Under the pieces are notes generated by a model. The model made no database searches and was not told the DNA's origin. It saw only the letters and a program-made list of their open reading frames with translations. A program made the translations under genes and the position numbers. Source: JACPYM01 sp963699175 (GTDB lineage Bacteria; Acidobacteriota; Blastocatellia; RBC074). From it: a DNA stretch of 64,000 nucleotides. Location of the stretch: contig OY969418.1 of the NCBI GenBank assembly GCA_963699175.1, positions 5,580,001-5,644,000 of the forward strand, read 5' to 3'. Positions 51,372 to 62,733 of this stretch are shown in pieces. Each line of letters opens with the position of its first letter. The stretch's first letter is position 1.

Positions 51372-52364
51372 ATGAAGTACTGGTGGTTGTGCGTAGTCTG
51401 GTTGTTGGCGGTCAGTGTAGGCCAAGCCCAGACAAAAACTGCGCCGGCGAAGACGCAAGATGAGGTGATCCGGCTGACGACCGATCTGGTTGTGGTAGAC
51501 ACGCAGGTCGTCAGCCAGGCCAACGGCAAGATCATCGGTGGATTGCAAGCGGGCGATTTCATTGTCGAAGAAGAAGGCGTCAAGCAGGAGATCAGTTTTT
51601 TCAGCCAAGACAAGCTGCCGCTCTCGGTCGTGTTGCTCTTTGATTTAACCGACACGGTGCAACCGGTGTTGAAAGAACTGGCGCGGCACGCGGCGCAGGC
51701 TGTGCAGCATTTCAAGCCGGAAGACGAGTTGGCGGTGATGGTTTACTCCAATCGCACGTATTTGCTGCAAGACTTCACGCGCGAGCGCGCGCCGATTGTC
51801 GAAGCAATCGCTAAGGCTGGCACGCTGGACGCGCCAGAGCAGTTGGCGTTGTTTAACGAGGCGATCTATCAAACGGCGCAACATCTGCAAGCACAAGCGC
51901 AACCGCGCACGCGCCGCGTGATTCTGTGGTTGACCGACAATCTGCCGAACAAACCGCCGTCGAGCGCGCACACTGAGAACGACGCATTCGCGCAGCTTTT
52001 CGAGCACGACATCGCCGTCTTCGGGTTGATGTTGCAAAGCGGTGAGGGCAAGGTACTAAACTTCCTCAACTTGTTTATGAAGGGCGCAGGCGACATCTTC
52101 AAATACGCCGAGCGCACAGGCGGGGAAGTCATCAAGGTTGAAAAAGAGGATGTCGAGCAACTGATGTCGGAAATGATTGCGCGCGTCCGGGCGCGGTACA
52201 CGCTGGGTTATGTTTCGACGAACAGCAGTCAGGACGGTAAGTTTCGCCGCATCCGCGTGCGTGTCGTACCGGCAGTTGAAAAACGAGAGGGCAAAGTCGG
52301 CTTGCGCGGCAAGGCAGGCTATTTCGCCAAAGCGCAGACACCAGTGCAGTACCGGGAGCGGTAG
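51372..52364 (+). CDS. Acidobacterial VWFA-related secreted protein
   Basis: 330 residues. A signal peptide ends at GQAQ (about residue 20). The VWA domain has a partly modified MIDAS: LLFDLTDTV (normally DxSxS), later LWLTDNLP. It resembles the TIGR03436 family that is abundant in acidobacteria. The sequence TTDLVVVDTQVV before it is the family's N-terminal strand. The last five residues (QYRER) and the stop lie in the left arm of a family C inverted repeat. It is placed between an exporter ATPase and permease. Confidence 0.88.
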   Translation: MKYWWLCVVWLLAVSVGQAQTKTAPAKTQDEVIRLTTDLVVVDTQVVSQANGKIIGGLQAGDFIVEEEGVKQEISFFSQDKLPLSVVLLFDLTDTVQPVLKELARHAAQAVQHFKPEDELAVMVYSNRTYLLQDFTRERAPIVEAIAKAGTLDAPEQLALFNEAIYQTAQHLQAQAQPRTRRVILWLTDNLPNKPPSSAHTENDAFAQLFEHDIAVFGLMLQSGEGKVLNFLNLFMKGAGDIFKYAERTGGEVIKVEKEDVEQLMSEMIARVRARYTLGYVSTNSSQDGKFRRIRVRVVPAVEKREGKVGLRGKAGYFAKAQTPVQYRER

Positions 52365-52428
52365 CGACCGGGCCGCTGCAATTGCGTCCAATCGGGAGAA
52401 CCCGGTCGCTACCGCTCCCGGTACTGCA
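52345..52428. repeat. Long inverted repeat, family C copy 2
   Basis: Perfect 28-bp arms 52345-52372 and 52401-52428, 28-base centre with ATTGCGTCC. The arm core GGGAGCGGTAGCGACC parallels GGGAGCGTAAGCGACC in the 21784 copy. The left arm supplies the end of the VWFA gene. Confidence 0.85.
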
Positions 52429-52477
52429 TCCGCGCACGCTCCGGTCAGCTTGGTAATCAATCGAAGGAAGTGAACGA

Positions 52478-53337
52478 ATGGCAGTTTACGAACACAGTTA
52501 CAAACCATACGCGGGCGCGTTGACACCGCCTGGGGCGCGGTTTCTGGTCTTGCCGCGTTATGCGTATGAGAGTGTCTTCAAATCGAAGTTCGCGGTCAGC
52601 TTCTTTGCCTTGAGCTACGTTTGCCCGCTGATCTACGCGATCCTGATCTATCTGCACCACAACGTGAATGCGCTGGCAATGATGGGCATCAGCTCGGCGG
52701 ACGTAGTAAAGATCAACGGCGAGTTCTTCGGGATCTTTATCGGCGTTCAATCGGGGCTGGCATTCATTCTGACAGTCGTCATCGGGCCGGTGCTGATCTC
52801 GCGCGACCTGGCCAACAATGCCTTGCCGCTCTATTTGTGTCGGCCTTTCTCGCGCTGGGAGTATTTGTTGGGCAAGGCGTCTGTGTTGTTGTTCCTGCAA
52901 TCGGCGATCACTTGGGTTCCAGGCTTGTTGCTATTTATCTTCCAAGCCTATCTGGAAGGTGGTGGCTGGCTGGCGGACAATTTGTGGATTGCGTGGGCGA
53001 TTGCAGTGAGCAGTTGGGCGTGGATTGTGACGCTGACGTTGCTGGTGCTGGCGCTCTCGGCGTGGATCAAATGGCGCGTGGCGGCGAGCGCGGCGCTCTT
53101 TGCCGTCTTCATCATTCCGCTGCCGCTCGGCGGCGCAATTGTGGACGCCTTCAAAACGTGGCGCGGGTTTTTATTCAGCGTCTCGGCTGCGTTGGACGTG
53201 GTATGCAAAACGCTTTTTCGCGTAGAGCCCGCCTTCCAGCTTTCACCGGCGGAGTGCTGGGGGACGTTGATCGTCACCGCGCTGATTTGTCTGTGGATGC
53301 TTTCGCGCAAGCTGCGCGCGTATGAGGTGGTGTCGTA

Positions 53338-53338
<1 letters not shown>
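52478..53338 (+). CDS. ABC exporter permease 1
   Basis: 286 residues with about six hydrophobic helices: FALSYVCPLIYAILIYL, SGLAFILTVVIGPVLI, VLLFLQSAITWVPGLLLFI, IVTLTLLVLALS, AALFAVFIIPLPL and LIVTALICLWML. It is an ABC-2-type membrane subunit, likely working with the 50450 ATPase. A TAATG junction joins it to the next ATPase. Confidence 0.87.
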
Positions 53339-54282
<944 letters not shown>

Positions 54283-54298
54283 GTTGGAAGGCAAAACG

Positions 54299-55165
54299 AT
54301 GGATTCAATGATCGAAGCACAAGCCATAAAACCGATGGAGACGCACACGGATTGGTCGCTCTGGTTGCGACAGGTTGGCGCAATTTTGCGGATGGAGATT
54401 AAGAAGAGCTTTTGGGGGCGCCGCGCCTTGTTGCTCTACTTGCTATCCGCCGTGCCGGTGTTTTTTTTCGCCCTGATGGCCTTGATCCCGGATAATGCGC
54501 ACGAGATCAGGCGCGACTCGGCATCCGACATCATCTTCGCCAACATCTTTGAGGGCTTGATCCTGCGCACGATTGTCTTCTTCGGCTGCGCGTGGGTCTT
54601 CATGAATCTGTTCCGCGGCGAGATGGTGGACAAGAGCCTGCATTATTACTTCCTCGCGCCACTGCGCCGTGAAGTGCTGGTCGTGGGCAAATATCTTTGC
54701 GGCTTGTTGGCGGCGGTCGTGTTGTTTGGCTTATCAACTGCCGGGGCAATCCTGTTTTTCTATTCGGCGCGCGGCTATCTGGACAGTGCGCAGGCATTGA
54801 TGGCAACCAACAAGCTGGGACATGCGCTGATTTATTTGAGCATCACGATTCTGGCTTGCCTCGGTTACGGCGCAGTCTTCCTCTTCATCGGGCTGTTCTT
54901 CCGCAATCCGATCATTCCGGGTTTGCTGGTTTACGGTTGGGAATGGCTCAATTTCCTGCTGCCGCCGGTCTTGAAGAAAATCAGCATCGTGCATTACCTG
55001 CACACGCTCGCGCCCGTGCCCGTACCCGAAGGGCCGCTGGCGACGGTGGCGGAAACTACACCGCCGTGGATTTCTGTGCCGAGCCTGCTGATCTTTACGG
55101 CGGTAGTCTTGGTGCTAGCGGCAGTGCGCATTCGCAAACTGGAAATCCGTTACGGCAACGACTAA
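54299..55165 (+). CDS. ABC exporter permease 2
   Basis: 288 residues. ATG 54299 has GGAAGG 7 bases upstream; an in-frame start 13 codons earlier overlaps the ATPase. Six hydrophobic helices are seen (LLLYLLSAVPVFFFALMALI, IVFFGCAWVFMNLF, LLAAVVLFGLSTAGAILFF, YLSITILACLGYGAVFLFI, IPGLLVYGWEWLNFLL, LLIFTAVVLVLAAV). ABC-2-type. It closes the sigma/FecR/exporter run. Confidence 0.87.
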   Translation: MDSMIEAQAIKPMETHTDWSLWLRQVGAILRMEIKKSFWGRRALLLYLLSAVPVFFFALMALIPDNAHEIRRDSASDIIFANIFEGLILRTIVFFGCAWVFMNLFRGEMVDKSLHYYFLAPLRREVLVVGKYLCGLLAAVVLFGLSTAGAILFFYSARGYLDSAQALMATNKLGHALIYLSITILACLGYGAVFLFIGLFFRNPIIPGLLVYGWEWLNFLLPPVLKKISIVHYLHTLAPVPVPEGPLATVAETTPPWISVPSLLIFTAVVLVLAAVRIRKLEIRYGND

Positions 55166-55193
55166 GACAGTGGCTGAAAGCGGCGTGGCTGTC

Positions 55194-55508
55194 TCAGATC
55201 AAGTCTTCTAACGCCATTTCAAATTCCTGCGCCATGCCTGGATGCCCGTGCCGGTTGGCAGCGGCGATGCCTTGTTGATAAGCCTGCCGGGCTTCTTCAG
55301 TTTTGCCAATGCGTTCCAATGCCTGGGCCAGCTTGCCATACGCATTGCCTTGATCGTCGGTTTGGCTCAGATAGGTTTGCAACTCGCTGACGGCTTCTTC
55401 AAAGCGTTCCAGCTTCAACAATTCATTAGCCAACCCGAAACGCACCGCCGTGTTGGTGGGTTCAGCCACGAGCATCTTCTTAAACACTTCGATTCGTGAT
55501 TCAGCCAT
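55194..55508 (-). CDS. Small TPR protein
   Basis: 104 residues made of about three TPR-like helical pairs (AVRFGLANELLKLERFEEAV in part, GKLAQALERIGKTEEARQAY). No signal peptide. It lies after the 132-residue membrane protein, separated by 18 bases. Probably a protein-interaction module; partner unknown. Confidence 0.8.
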   Translation of the reverse strand: MAESRIEVFKKMLVAEPTNTAVRFGLANELLKLERFEEAVSELQTYLSQTDDQGNAYGKLAQALERIGKTEEARQAYQQGIAAANRHGHPGMAQEFEMALEDLI

Positions 55509-55526
55509 TGGTCTTGCTGCTCCTGC

Positions 55527-55925
55527 TTACTGCTTGAGATTGCGGACGGCCAGCAGATGCAAACCCGTGCCCGTCACGGCAGCAATCATACCAGCCAGCG
55601 TGACCGGTCTGTCCAGCGCGTCTTTGGATTCAAAGAAAAAGGCGGCCAGCACCAGCCCTGCTGCAACCAACAACAACGCCGAGCCGAGTTGCTGCAACCA
55701 AGCGCGTTTCTGTTCAACGCTCGCGCGCAGGTACGCGCCCAGACACAGGTGTATCAGACCGATAAGCAAGATGTAGATATGATTGCCGCGAATCGAAAAC
55801 CGCAGCCGGTCGCTGGCTTCCATTGCCGGGTGAATGACGTGGCGCATGTATTGGCCAGTCAGCACGAAGGCGAGGATGAGTAGCCAACCGGAGTAAAGAT
55901 GGATTTTGCGGAGTTTGGCAAGCAT
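55527..55925 (-). CDS. Four-helix membrane protein of unknown function
   Basis: 132 residues. Hydrophobic helices at about 12-32 (GWLLILAFVLTGQYM), 48-68 (HIYILLIGLIHLCLGAYL), 80-100 (LGSALLLVAAGLVLAAFF) and 108-125. Histidines in HLYSGW, HVIHPAM and LIHLC could bind heme, as in small cytochrome-b-like proteins, but this is only a guess. I do not recognise a family. Confidence 0.7.
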   Translation of the reverse strand: MLAKLRKIHLYSGWLLILAFVLTGQYMRHVIHPAMEASDRLRFSIRGNHIYILLIGLIHLCLGAYLRASVEQKRAWLQQLGSALLLVAAGLVLAAFFFESKDALDRPVTLAGMIAAVTGTGLHLLAVRNLKQ

Positions 55926-55956
55926 CGTTTCATTTCATTTCGATAAAACCCAGCGA

Positions 55957-56724
55957 TCATGTGAGTTGAATTTTTAGTACTCGGTCTGGGGATATGGGGT
56001 CGCCGCGTCCATCAAAAGAATATGTTTCTGGTGCAACCAACCTAGTTTCATGGTCGAGCAAATAAAGATACTTGATCGCAGATTTTAGATAGTCGAGATT
56101 TGTCGCTCTATCAATAAACTTTACTATACAGGGTCGGGTTCTTTGGACATAGATATTTCGTAGGTTAATCCCGCTGTATTGTTGGAAGCAGGTGCATATG
56201 TCATCAATGATTTCTGGAATGCCAAGGTAGTCATGATTTCCGTGGGCTTTTGGGTTGAAGGCTATATCTCGGATAAGGATGGCATAGGGTCCCCAAAGAT
56301 GTTGTCTGTTTATTTTTAGGCGATAGATATTTGCGAGGTGATGACTAAAGTCAGTTTCGAGAGAGTGTCTGAAGTTGTCCCATTCAACCTTTGGAAAGCT
56401 TCCTTCGAGTAAATCGAACAGAAAAACCCAGATGGAATCTATTTGCATTCCGAGGGGTAGAATTCCTTGCTCAAAGTTGGTAGTTGACCAAGCACGAGTA
56501 AGATGGAACCAGCAAGTTGCGTCATATGTTAAAACCTTTGCTGAAGGCACTATCACAGATAAAAGCAAGTCTTCGGAATCAAGATGCGATGGGGGATTTG
56601 AGTGAATGTATTGGTCAATGTCAAATTGCAAGAGCAAGTCTCGAATGCAGTTTTTATCGGCACCAATTATATTTGATAGCGAGTCGTAAATAGACTCTGG
56701 GGTTTCGCAATCTAAGAGTCGCAT
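55957..56724 (-). CDS. AT-rich gene of unknown function, likely acquired
   Basis: 255 residues of unusual composition: 22 of 60 bases are G or C in line 56041, against 41 of 60 in a line of cimA. The protein is cytoplasmic, rich in Ile, Asn and Asp, with no signal peptide. A noticeable segment is CWFHLTRAWSTTNFEQGILPL, here seen in two parts: His-x-Thr-Arg and GILPL. The stop lies 31 bases before the membrane protein start and the start 6 bases after the cimA stop, so it is inserted without disturbing either gene. Family not recognised. Confidence 0.7.
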   Translation of the reverse strand: MRLLDCETPESIYDSLSNIIGADKNCIRDLLLQFDIDQYIHSNPPSHLDSEDLLLSVIVPSAKVLTYDATCWFHLTRAWSTTNFEQGILPLGMQIDSIWVFLFDLLEGSFPKVEWDNFRHSLETDFSHHLANIYRLKINRQHLWGPYAILIRDIAFNPKAHGNHDYLGIPEIIDDICTCFQQYSGINLRNIYVQRTRPCIVKFIDRATNLDYLKSAIKYLYLLDHETRLVAPETYSFDGRGDPISPDRVLKIQLT

Positions 56725-56730
56725 TGTTTT

Positions 56731-58323
<1,593 letters not shown>

Positions 58324-58362
58324 ACTGCTAAGCTCCCTTTGAGTAACCTTGAAAAAACAAAA

Positions 58363-58412
58363 GAGACACGAAGAGCATTCAAAATCTAAATTGAACCTGC
58401 TCTTCGTGTCTC
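58363..58412 (-). terminator. Strong intrinsic terminator between the DUF4410 gene and cimA
   Basis: Perfect 15-bp stem, 58363-58377 with 58398-58412, with a further 5-bp inner stem, followed on the minus strand by TTTTGTTTTTTC. It ends the ilv/DUF4410 transcript or attenuates cimA, whose ATG is 40 bases downstream. Confidence 0.85.
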
Positions 58413-58445
58413 ACTCACAGCCAGCAATTTAACTGGCTAAATTGC

Positions 58446-59009
58446 TCAGCGGTTCTTATTGACGTTTTTGATCAACCCATCAATTACATCACCCGCTGCT
58501 TCTGTGACGGCGTGCTCTTTGCTGCCTCCAACAAAACTGACCGTGCCGTAAAATTTGCCTTCACGATCTGTCCGAAAAAGTTCTTTGCCAGAAGCAGCGT
58601 CACTGAACACGAAGCGCACTTTGATTTTCGTAGCACCCGCGCCAAACCCGACCATGTAGCGGGCTGCGCGGTTTCCTTTGTCAAACTTGATCACGGTCAT
58701 CGCCAGCGTCAGCTTCTGGCCTTCAGCCGGTTTGGCTGCCTCTGTGCTGGCAGTTTCGGCGGCGTCAATTACCTGCTCAAAGGTCTTCTTCTTTAGCAGG
58801 TTGGCGACGGCGCTTTTTTGCAGCACAGCGTCGTAACCGCCAGGGAATTCCTCCGTCGCGGCGTTCTTTTCGACCGTGGCCTTCTCAACCACCACTGACT
58901 TGTAACCTGCCAGCGGTTTGCCCGGTTTCTGGTCTTGCGCGAACGCCGCTACGGAAAGCAGCGCGACTGCGATCAAACTGAGTAATTTGGTAGAACGAAC
59001 AAATCTCAT
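58446..59009 (-). CDS. Secreted DUF4410-type protein
   Basis: About 187 residues. GGAGG lies 5 bases before ATG 59009. A signal peptide ends AAFAQ (about residue 25). The core KFDKGNRAARYMVGFGAGA followed by VRFVFSDAASGKELF is characteristic of DUF4410 lipoprotein-like proteins. No lipobox is present here. It lies between ilvC and cimA but is not an amino-acid enzyme; function unknown, possibly periplasmic. Confidence 0.82.
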   Translation of the reverse strand: MRFVRSTKLLSLIAVALLSVAAFAQDQKPGKPLAGYKSVVVEKATVEKNAATEEFPGGYDAVLQKSAVANLLKKKTFEQVIDAAETASTEAAKPAEGQKLTLAMTVIKFDKGNRAARYMVGFGAGATKIKVRFVFSDAASGKELFRTDREGKFYGTVSFVGGSKEHAVTEAAGDVIDGLIKNVNKNR

Positions 59010-59096
59010 AAAAACCTCCAGTGGAATGAAAAAATGAAATGCGGGGGGTAGCGGAGACTTGCACATTCTACCAATCTTGCCGGAGTTGAACAGCGC

Positions 59097-60113
59097 CTAA
59101 TTCTTTGCCTTGTCAACTAACTTGTTGGCCGCGAGCCACGGCATCAACCCGCGCAGCCTTTCGCCGACCTGTTCGATCTGATGTTTCTTTTCGGTTTCGA
59201 CCAGGCGCGTGAAATTGGGCTTGCCCGATTCAGCCTCAGCCATCCACTCGTCCGCGAACTGGCCGGATTGAATCTCGGCGAGAATCTCTTTCATCTTGGC
59301 TTTGACTTCCGGGCCAATGATGCGTTTGCCACGCGACAGGTCGCCGTACTCCGCCGTGTTTGAGATCGAATAACGCATGTTCGAGATGCCGCCTTCATAA
59401 AGCAGATCAACGATCAGCTTCATTTCGTGCAAGCACTCGAAGTAAGCCATCTCCGGCGCGTAGCCCGCTTCGACCAGCGTTTCAAAACCCGCTTGAATCA
59501 GGGCCGTCAATCCGCCACACAAGACTGACTGTTCACCGAAAAGATCGGTTTCGGTCTCTTCCTTAAAACTTGTCTCGATCACACCCGCGCGCGCGCCGCC
59601 AATTGCCGAAGCATAAGCCAACCCGACTTGCCGCGTGTCGCCGCTGGGGTCTTGCGCAATCGCCAGCAGGCACGGCACACCCGCGCCGCGTTCGTATTCG
59701 CGCCGCACTAAATGGCCGGGGCCTTTCGGCGCGACCATGAAAACATTTACGTCAGCCGGCGGCACGATCTTTTTGAAATGAATCGAGAAGCCATGCGCGC
59801 AGGCCAGGTACTTGCCAGGCTTCAGGTGCGGTTCGATGTCGCGTTTGTAGATGCCCGGCGTCAGTTCATCGGGCGTCAGCATCATCACGATGTCGGCGCG
59901 CTCGGCGGCATCAGCTACAGGTAGCACTTCGAGGCCTGCGCTTTGCGCCTTAGCGACCGAGGGGCTGTCAGATCGCAAGCCCACGATTACGTCGCAGCCA
60001 CTGTCTTTCAGGTTGTTCGAGTGGCCGAAGCCCTGCGAACCGTAACCGATTACGGCGATGCGCTTGCCCGCGAGGTTTTTCAAGTCGGCGTCTTTGTCGT
60101 AGTAGATGTTCAT
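59097..60113 (-). CDS. ilvC: Ketol-acid reductoisomerase, class I
   Basis: Isomerises and reduces acetolactate in the second common step of valine/leucine and isoleucine synthesis. The Rossmann motif is AVIGYGSQGFGHSNNLKDSG, the cofactor loop GLRSDSPSV, and the metal ligands are in EETETDLFGEQ and ECLHEMKLIVDLLYEGG. 338 residues is the class I length. It follows ilvN by 23 bases. Confidence 0.97.
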   Translation of the reverse strand: MNIYYDKDADLKNLAGKRIAVIGYGSQGFGHSNNLKDSGCDVIVGLRSDSPSVAKAQSAGLEVLPVADAAERADIVMMLTPDELTPGIYKRDIEPHLKPGKYLACAHGFSIHFKKIVPPADVNVFMVAPKGPGHLVRREYERGAGVPCLLAIAQDPSGDTRQVGLAYASAIGGARAGVIETSFKEETETDLFGEQSVLCGGLTALIQAGFETLVEAGYAPEMAYFECLHEMKLIVDLLYEGGISNMRYSISNTAEYGDLSRGKRIIGPEVKAKMKEILAEIQSGQFADEWMAEAESGKPNFTRLVETEKKHQIEQVGERLRGLMPWLAANKLVDKAKN

Positions 60114-60136
60114 TCGTTTGGAGACTCCTAAAAGGT

Positions 60137-60685
60137 TTAGACTTTTTCGTTTAGCGTCAATTCGGAAAACTCTTCGTCATCGTCCTTGAGCTTTTGCGCT
60201 TTAACGTGCGCCACGCGCGTCAGGGCGACAGTGCCGGTGCGCGCCATATCGAGAATGCCGATGGGTTTGAGCAATTCGATGAAGGCGGCGACCTTTTCGG
60301 CATTGCCGGTCAGCTCGACGATGAAGGCGTCGTTCGATACGTCCACAACTCTGGCACGGAAGATTTCGACCAGGCTCAGGACTTCCTGCCGCTCTTCGCC
60401 CTGATGCGCATTGACGGTGAGCATGACCATTTCACGTTCGACGTGCGGGTTGGCGGTTAGGTCAGCCACGTCGAGCACACGCACCATCTTGCGCGTCTGC
60501 TCAACGATCTGGCCAATGACGTGGTCGTTGCCATGTGTGATCAGTGTGATGCGCGAAACGCCCTCTTCCAGCGCAGGCGCGACGCTCAAGGTGTCAATCT
60601 GGTAGCCACGCGCGCTGAACAAGCCCGCCACGCGCGAGAGCATGCCGTATTCGTTTTCGAGAAGGATGGAGATTGTATGTCGCAT
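60137..60685 (-). CDS. ilvN: Acetolactate synthase small (regulatory) subunit
   Basis: About 182 residues. The N-terminal ACT domain reads HTISILLENEYGMLSRVAGL, with ARGYQIDTLSVAP; the second domain contains REVMVMLTVNA-like and ARVVDVSNDAFIVELTG. Such subunits give valine feedback control to IlvB. ATG 60685 lies 13 bases after the ilvB stop; a TTG two codons earlier is less likely. Confidence 0.96.
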   Translation of the reverse strand: MRHTISILLENEYGMLSRVAGLFSARGYQIDTLSVAPALEEGVSRITLITHGNDHVIGQIVEQTRKMVRVLDVADLTANPHVEREMVMLTVNAHQGEERQEVLSLVEIFRARVVDVSNDAFIVELTGNAEKVAAFIELLKPIGILDMARTGTVALTRVAHVKAQKLKDDDEEFSELTLNEKV

Positions 60686-60698
60686 AAGCAATTGTCAG

Positions 60699-62402
60699 TT
60701 AAGCCAGAATCATATCTTTCAAGGCTGCGCCTGCGGGCACGATGGGGAAAACGTTCTCTTCGCGCGCCACCTGCATTTCGATCAGCACGGGGCCGGGAAT
60801 GTTCAGTCCCTTTTCGAGCGTGCGCGTGACCTCACTCGCTTTGCTCGCGCGCAGCGCTGGCACACCATAAGCCTCGGCCAACCGCACAAAATCTGGCGAG
60901 ACCTGTAGATCGACGTGCGCGTAACGGTGCTCATAGAACTGCTCTTGCCATTGGCGCACCATGCCCAGATAGCCGTTGTTGATGAGCAGAATCTTGACTG
61001 GGATGTTGTATTGCTTGACCGTCGCCAGTTCGTTCAGCGTCATTTGAAAGCCGCCGTCGCCGACGACTGCGACGCAAAGCTGATCAGGGAAGGCCGCCGC
61101 CGCGCCCATCGCGGCAGGGAAGCCGTAACCCATCGCGCCCAGCCCGCCGGAGTTGAGCCATTGGCGTGGCGTCTCGAAGCCATAAAGCTGCGCCGTCCAC
61201 ATCTGATGTTGGCCCACGTCCGCGGAGACAATCGCTTTGCCTTTGGTGATGCGACGCAGTTCGTGGATGACGTATTGCGGTTTGATAACGTCGCCTTCTT
61301 CATTGAACCAGAACGGATGCTGTTGCTTCCATTCGGCAATCTGTGAGTGCCAGGCGTCTTTTGATTTGGCCTTCGCACCGTTCGCCAGTTGTTCATCGAG
61401 TTCGGCCAGAAAAGCTTTCGTGGCCAGTCGCGCATCGCCAATCACCGGGTAATCGCAGCGCACGTTCTTGCCGATGCAGGACGGATCAATATCTACGTGG
61501 ACGAATTTCGCGCCCTCGGCGAACTCGCTGATCTTACCTGTCACGCGGTCATCGAAGCGCGCGCCAATCGAAATCAACAGATCGCTGTTGTTCACGGCCA
61601 TATTCGTCCAGTAACCGCCGTGCATGCCCAGCATCCCCAAGCTCAGTGGATGGCTTGCCGGAAAAGCGCCCAAGCCCATTAGCGTGCAGGTCGTCGGCAG
61701 ATTCAACCGTTCGGCCAGTTTGCGCGCTTCTTCTTGCGCGCCAGCCGCCACCGCGCCACCGCCGAGGTAGAGCACCGGGCGCTCGGCGTTGAGCATCGCT
61801 TGGACAGCGCGTCGGACTTGTTTGGGGTGGGGCTGGACTTGCGGGTTGTAACTGCGCAGTTGGATGGTTTCGGGATAGCTGAACTCGATCTCTTGCGCAG
61901 TCATGTCTTTGGGCATATCCACCAGCACCGGACCGGGCCGCCCGTTGGCCGCGACGTGAAATGCTTCTTTGATTGTCGGCGCCAATTCCTCGACGTGTTT
62001 GACCAAGTAGTTATGCTTGGTGCACGAGCGCGTGATGCCTGTCAAATCGGCTTCCTGGAACGCATCATTGCCGATCAAGTGCGTTGGCACCTGCCCCGTG
62101 AAGACGACCAGTGGGATCGAATCCATAAACGCATTGGCGATGCCCGTCACCGCATTCGTGCCGCCGGGGCCAGAGGTCACAAGCGCGACACCGACCTGAC
62201 CTGTTGCCTGTGCGTAGCCAGCGGCAGCGAAGAGCGCGGCCTGCTCGTGTCGCACAAGGTAGTGCTTGATACCAAGGCCTTCCTCGTGTTTGTTGAGTTC
62301 GTCGTAAATATGCAGCACTGCGCCGCCCGGATAACCGAAGACGTGTTTGACGTTTTCGCAGCGGAGTGCTTCGAGCAAGATTCGTGCGCCACGCATTTTC
62401 AT
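60699..62402 (-). CDS. ilvB: Acetolactate synthase large (catalytic) subunit
   Basis: ThDP/FAD enzyme making 2-acetolactate or 2-aceto-2-hydroxybutyrate. The catalytic Glu is in LVRHEQAALFAAAGYA, the ThDP motif VGDGGFQMTLNEL with ILLINNGYLGM, the FAD region LISIGARFDDRVTGK, and the N-terminal FGYPGGAVLHIYDEL. 567 residues is normal. GAGGT lies 9 bases before the ATG. It is preceded by a leader peptide and terminator that form an attenuator. Confidence 0.97.
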   Translation of the reverse strand: MKMRGARILLEALRCENVKHVFGYPGGAVLHIYDELNKHEEGLGIKHYLVRHEQAALFAAAGYAQATGQVGVALVTSGPGGTNAVTGIANAFMDSIPLVVFTGQVPTHLIGNDAFQEADLTGITRSCTKHNYLVKHVEELAPTIKEAFHVAANGRPGPVLVDMPKDMTAQEIEFSYPETIQLRSYNPQVQPHPKQVRRAVQAMLNAERPVLYLGGGAVAAGAQEEARKLAERLNLPTTCTLMGLGAFPASHPLSLGMLGMHGGYWTNMAVNNSDLLISIGARFDDRVTGKISEFAEGAKFVHVDIDPSCIGKNVRCDYPVIGDARLATKAFLAELDEQLANGAKAKSKDAWHSQIAEWKQQHPFWFNEEGDVIKPQYVIHELRRITKGKAIVSADVGQHQMWTAQLYGFETPRQWLNSGGLGAMGYGFPAAMGAAAAFPDQLCVAVVGDGGFQMTLNELATVKQYNIPVKILLINNGYLGMVRQWQEQFYEHRYAHVDLQVSPDFVRLAEAYGVPALRASKASEVTRTLEKGLNIPGPVLIEMQVAREENVFPIVPAGAALKDMILA

Positions 62403-62459
62403 AATTGGTCTACCTCAAGTTGTAGCGATCAGCCATATAACTGACCGCTAAAAATCAAA

Positions 62460-62491
62460 AGCCCCGGCGAGTTTGTCGGCTCGCCGGGGCT
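62460..62491 (-). terminator. Attenuator terminator of the ilvBNC leader
   Basis: Perfect 12-bp GC-rich stem (62480-62491 and 62460-62471), 8-base loop, followed on the minus strand by TTTTGATTTTTAG. It lies 25 bases after the leader peptide stop and 57 bases before the ilvB ATG. Confidence 0.9.
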
Positions 62492-62516
62492 GCTATTGCA
62501 TTTCTTGCCTGTGGTT

Positions 62517-62672
62517 TCAGGCTGCCCATTCGGCGAGTGGCGTGCGTACAATAATTACGCCACTTACTACGATGATGTTAATAATCGCGATCACAAGCAG
62601 GCTAAGAGCAGTAAGTCGCACATCGGTGGCGACCGTCTGGCTCAGCGCAATTTGTTGAAAGCGATTGGGCAT
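62517..62672 (-). CDS. ilv leader peptide rich in Leu/Ile/Val
   Basis: A 51-residue reading frame from ATG 62672 to TGA 62517-62519. Codons 25-42 read LLVIAIINIIVVSGVIIV: 14 of 18 are Leu, Ile or Val. This is the expected composition for a peptide whose translation senses charged branched-chain tRNAs. The start is inside the transcript predicted from the promoter at 62734-62762. The frame is open further up, but the next ATG overlaps the -10 element and cannot be in the message. The peptide resembles a membrane helix, but its position before an attenuator makes the regulatory reading better supported. Confidence 0.8.
   Translation of the reverse strand: MPNRFQQIALSQTVATDVRLTALSLLVIAIINIIVVSGVIIVRTPLAEWAA
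62524..62564 (-). promoter_or_regulatory. Pause hairpin and antiterminator segments of the ilv attenuator
   Basis: Segments 62557-62564 and 62536-62543 form an 8-bp stem over the Ile/Val codons (region 1:2). Segment 62524-62537 (CTCGCCGAATGGGC on the minus strand) is an imperfect copy of the terminator's 3' arm, so it can pair with the 5' arm 62480-62491 (region 2:3) and prevent the terminator. A stalled ribosome on the Ile/Val codons would free it. Confidence 0.75.
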
Positions 62673-62733
62673 AACTGAAACTTTCGGCGAATTGGATTCG
62701 ATAAAAGTGCGAATGCTTGCGAAAAGCACGCGC

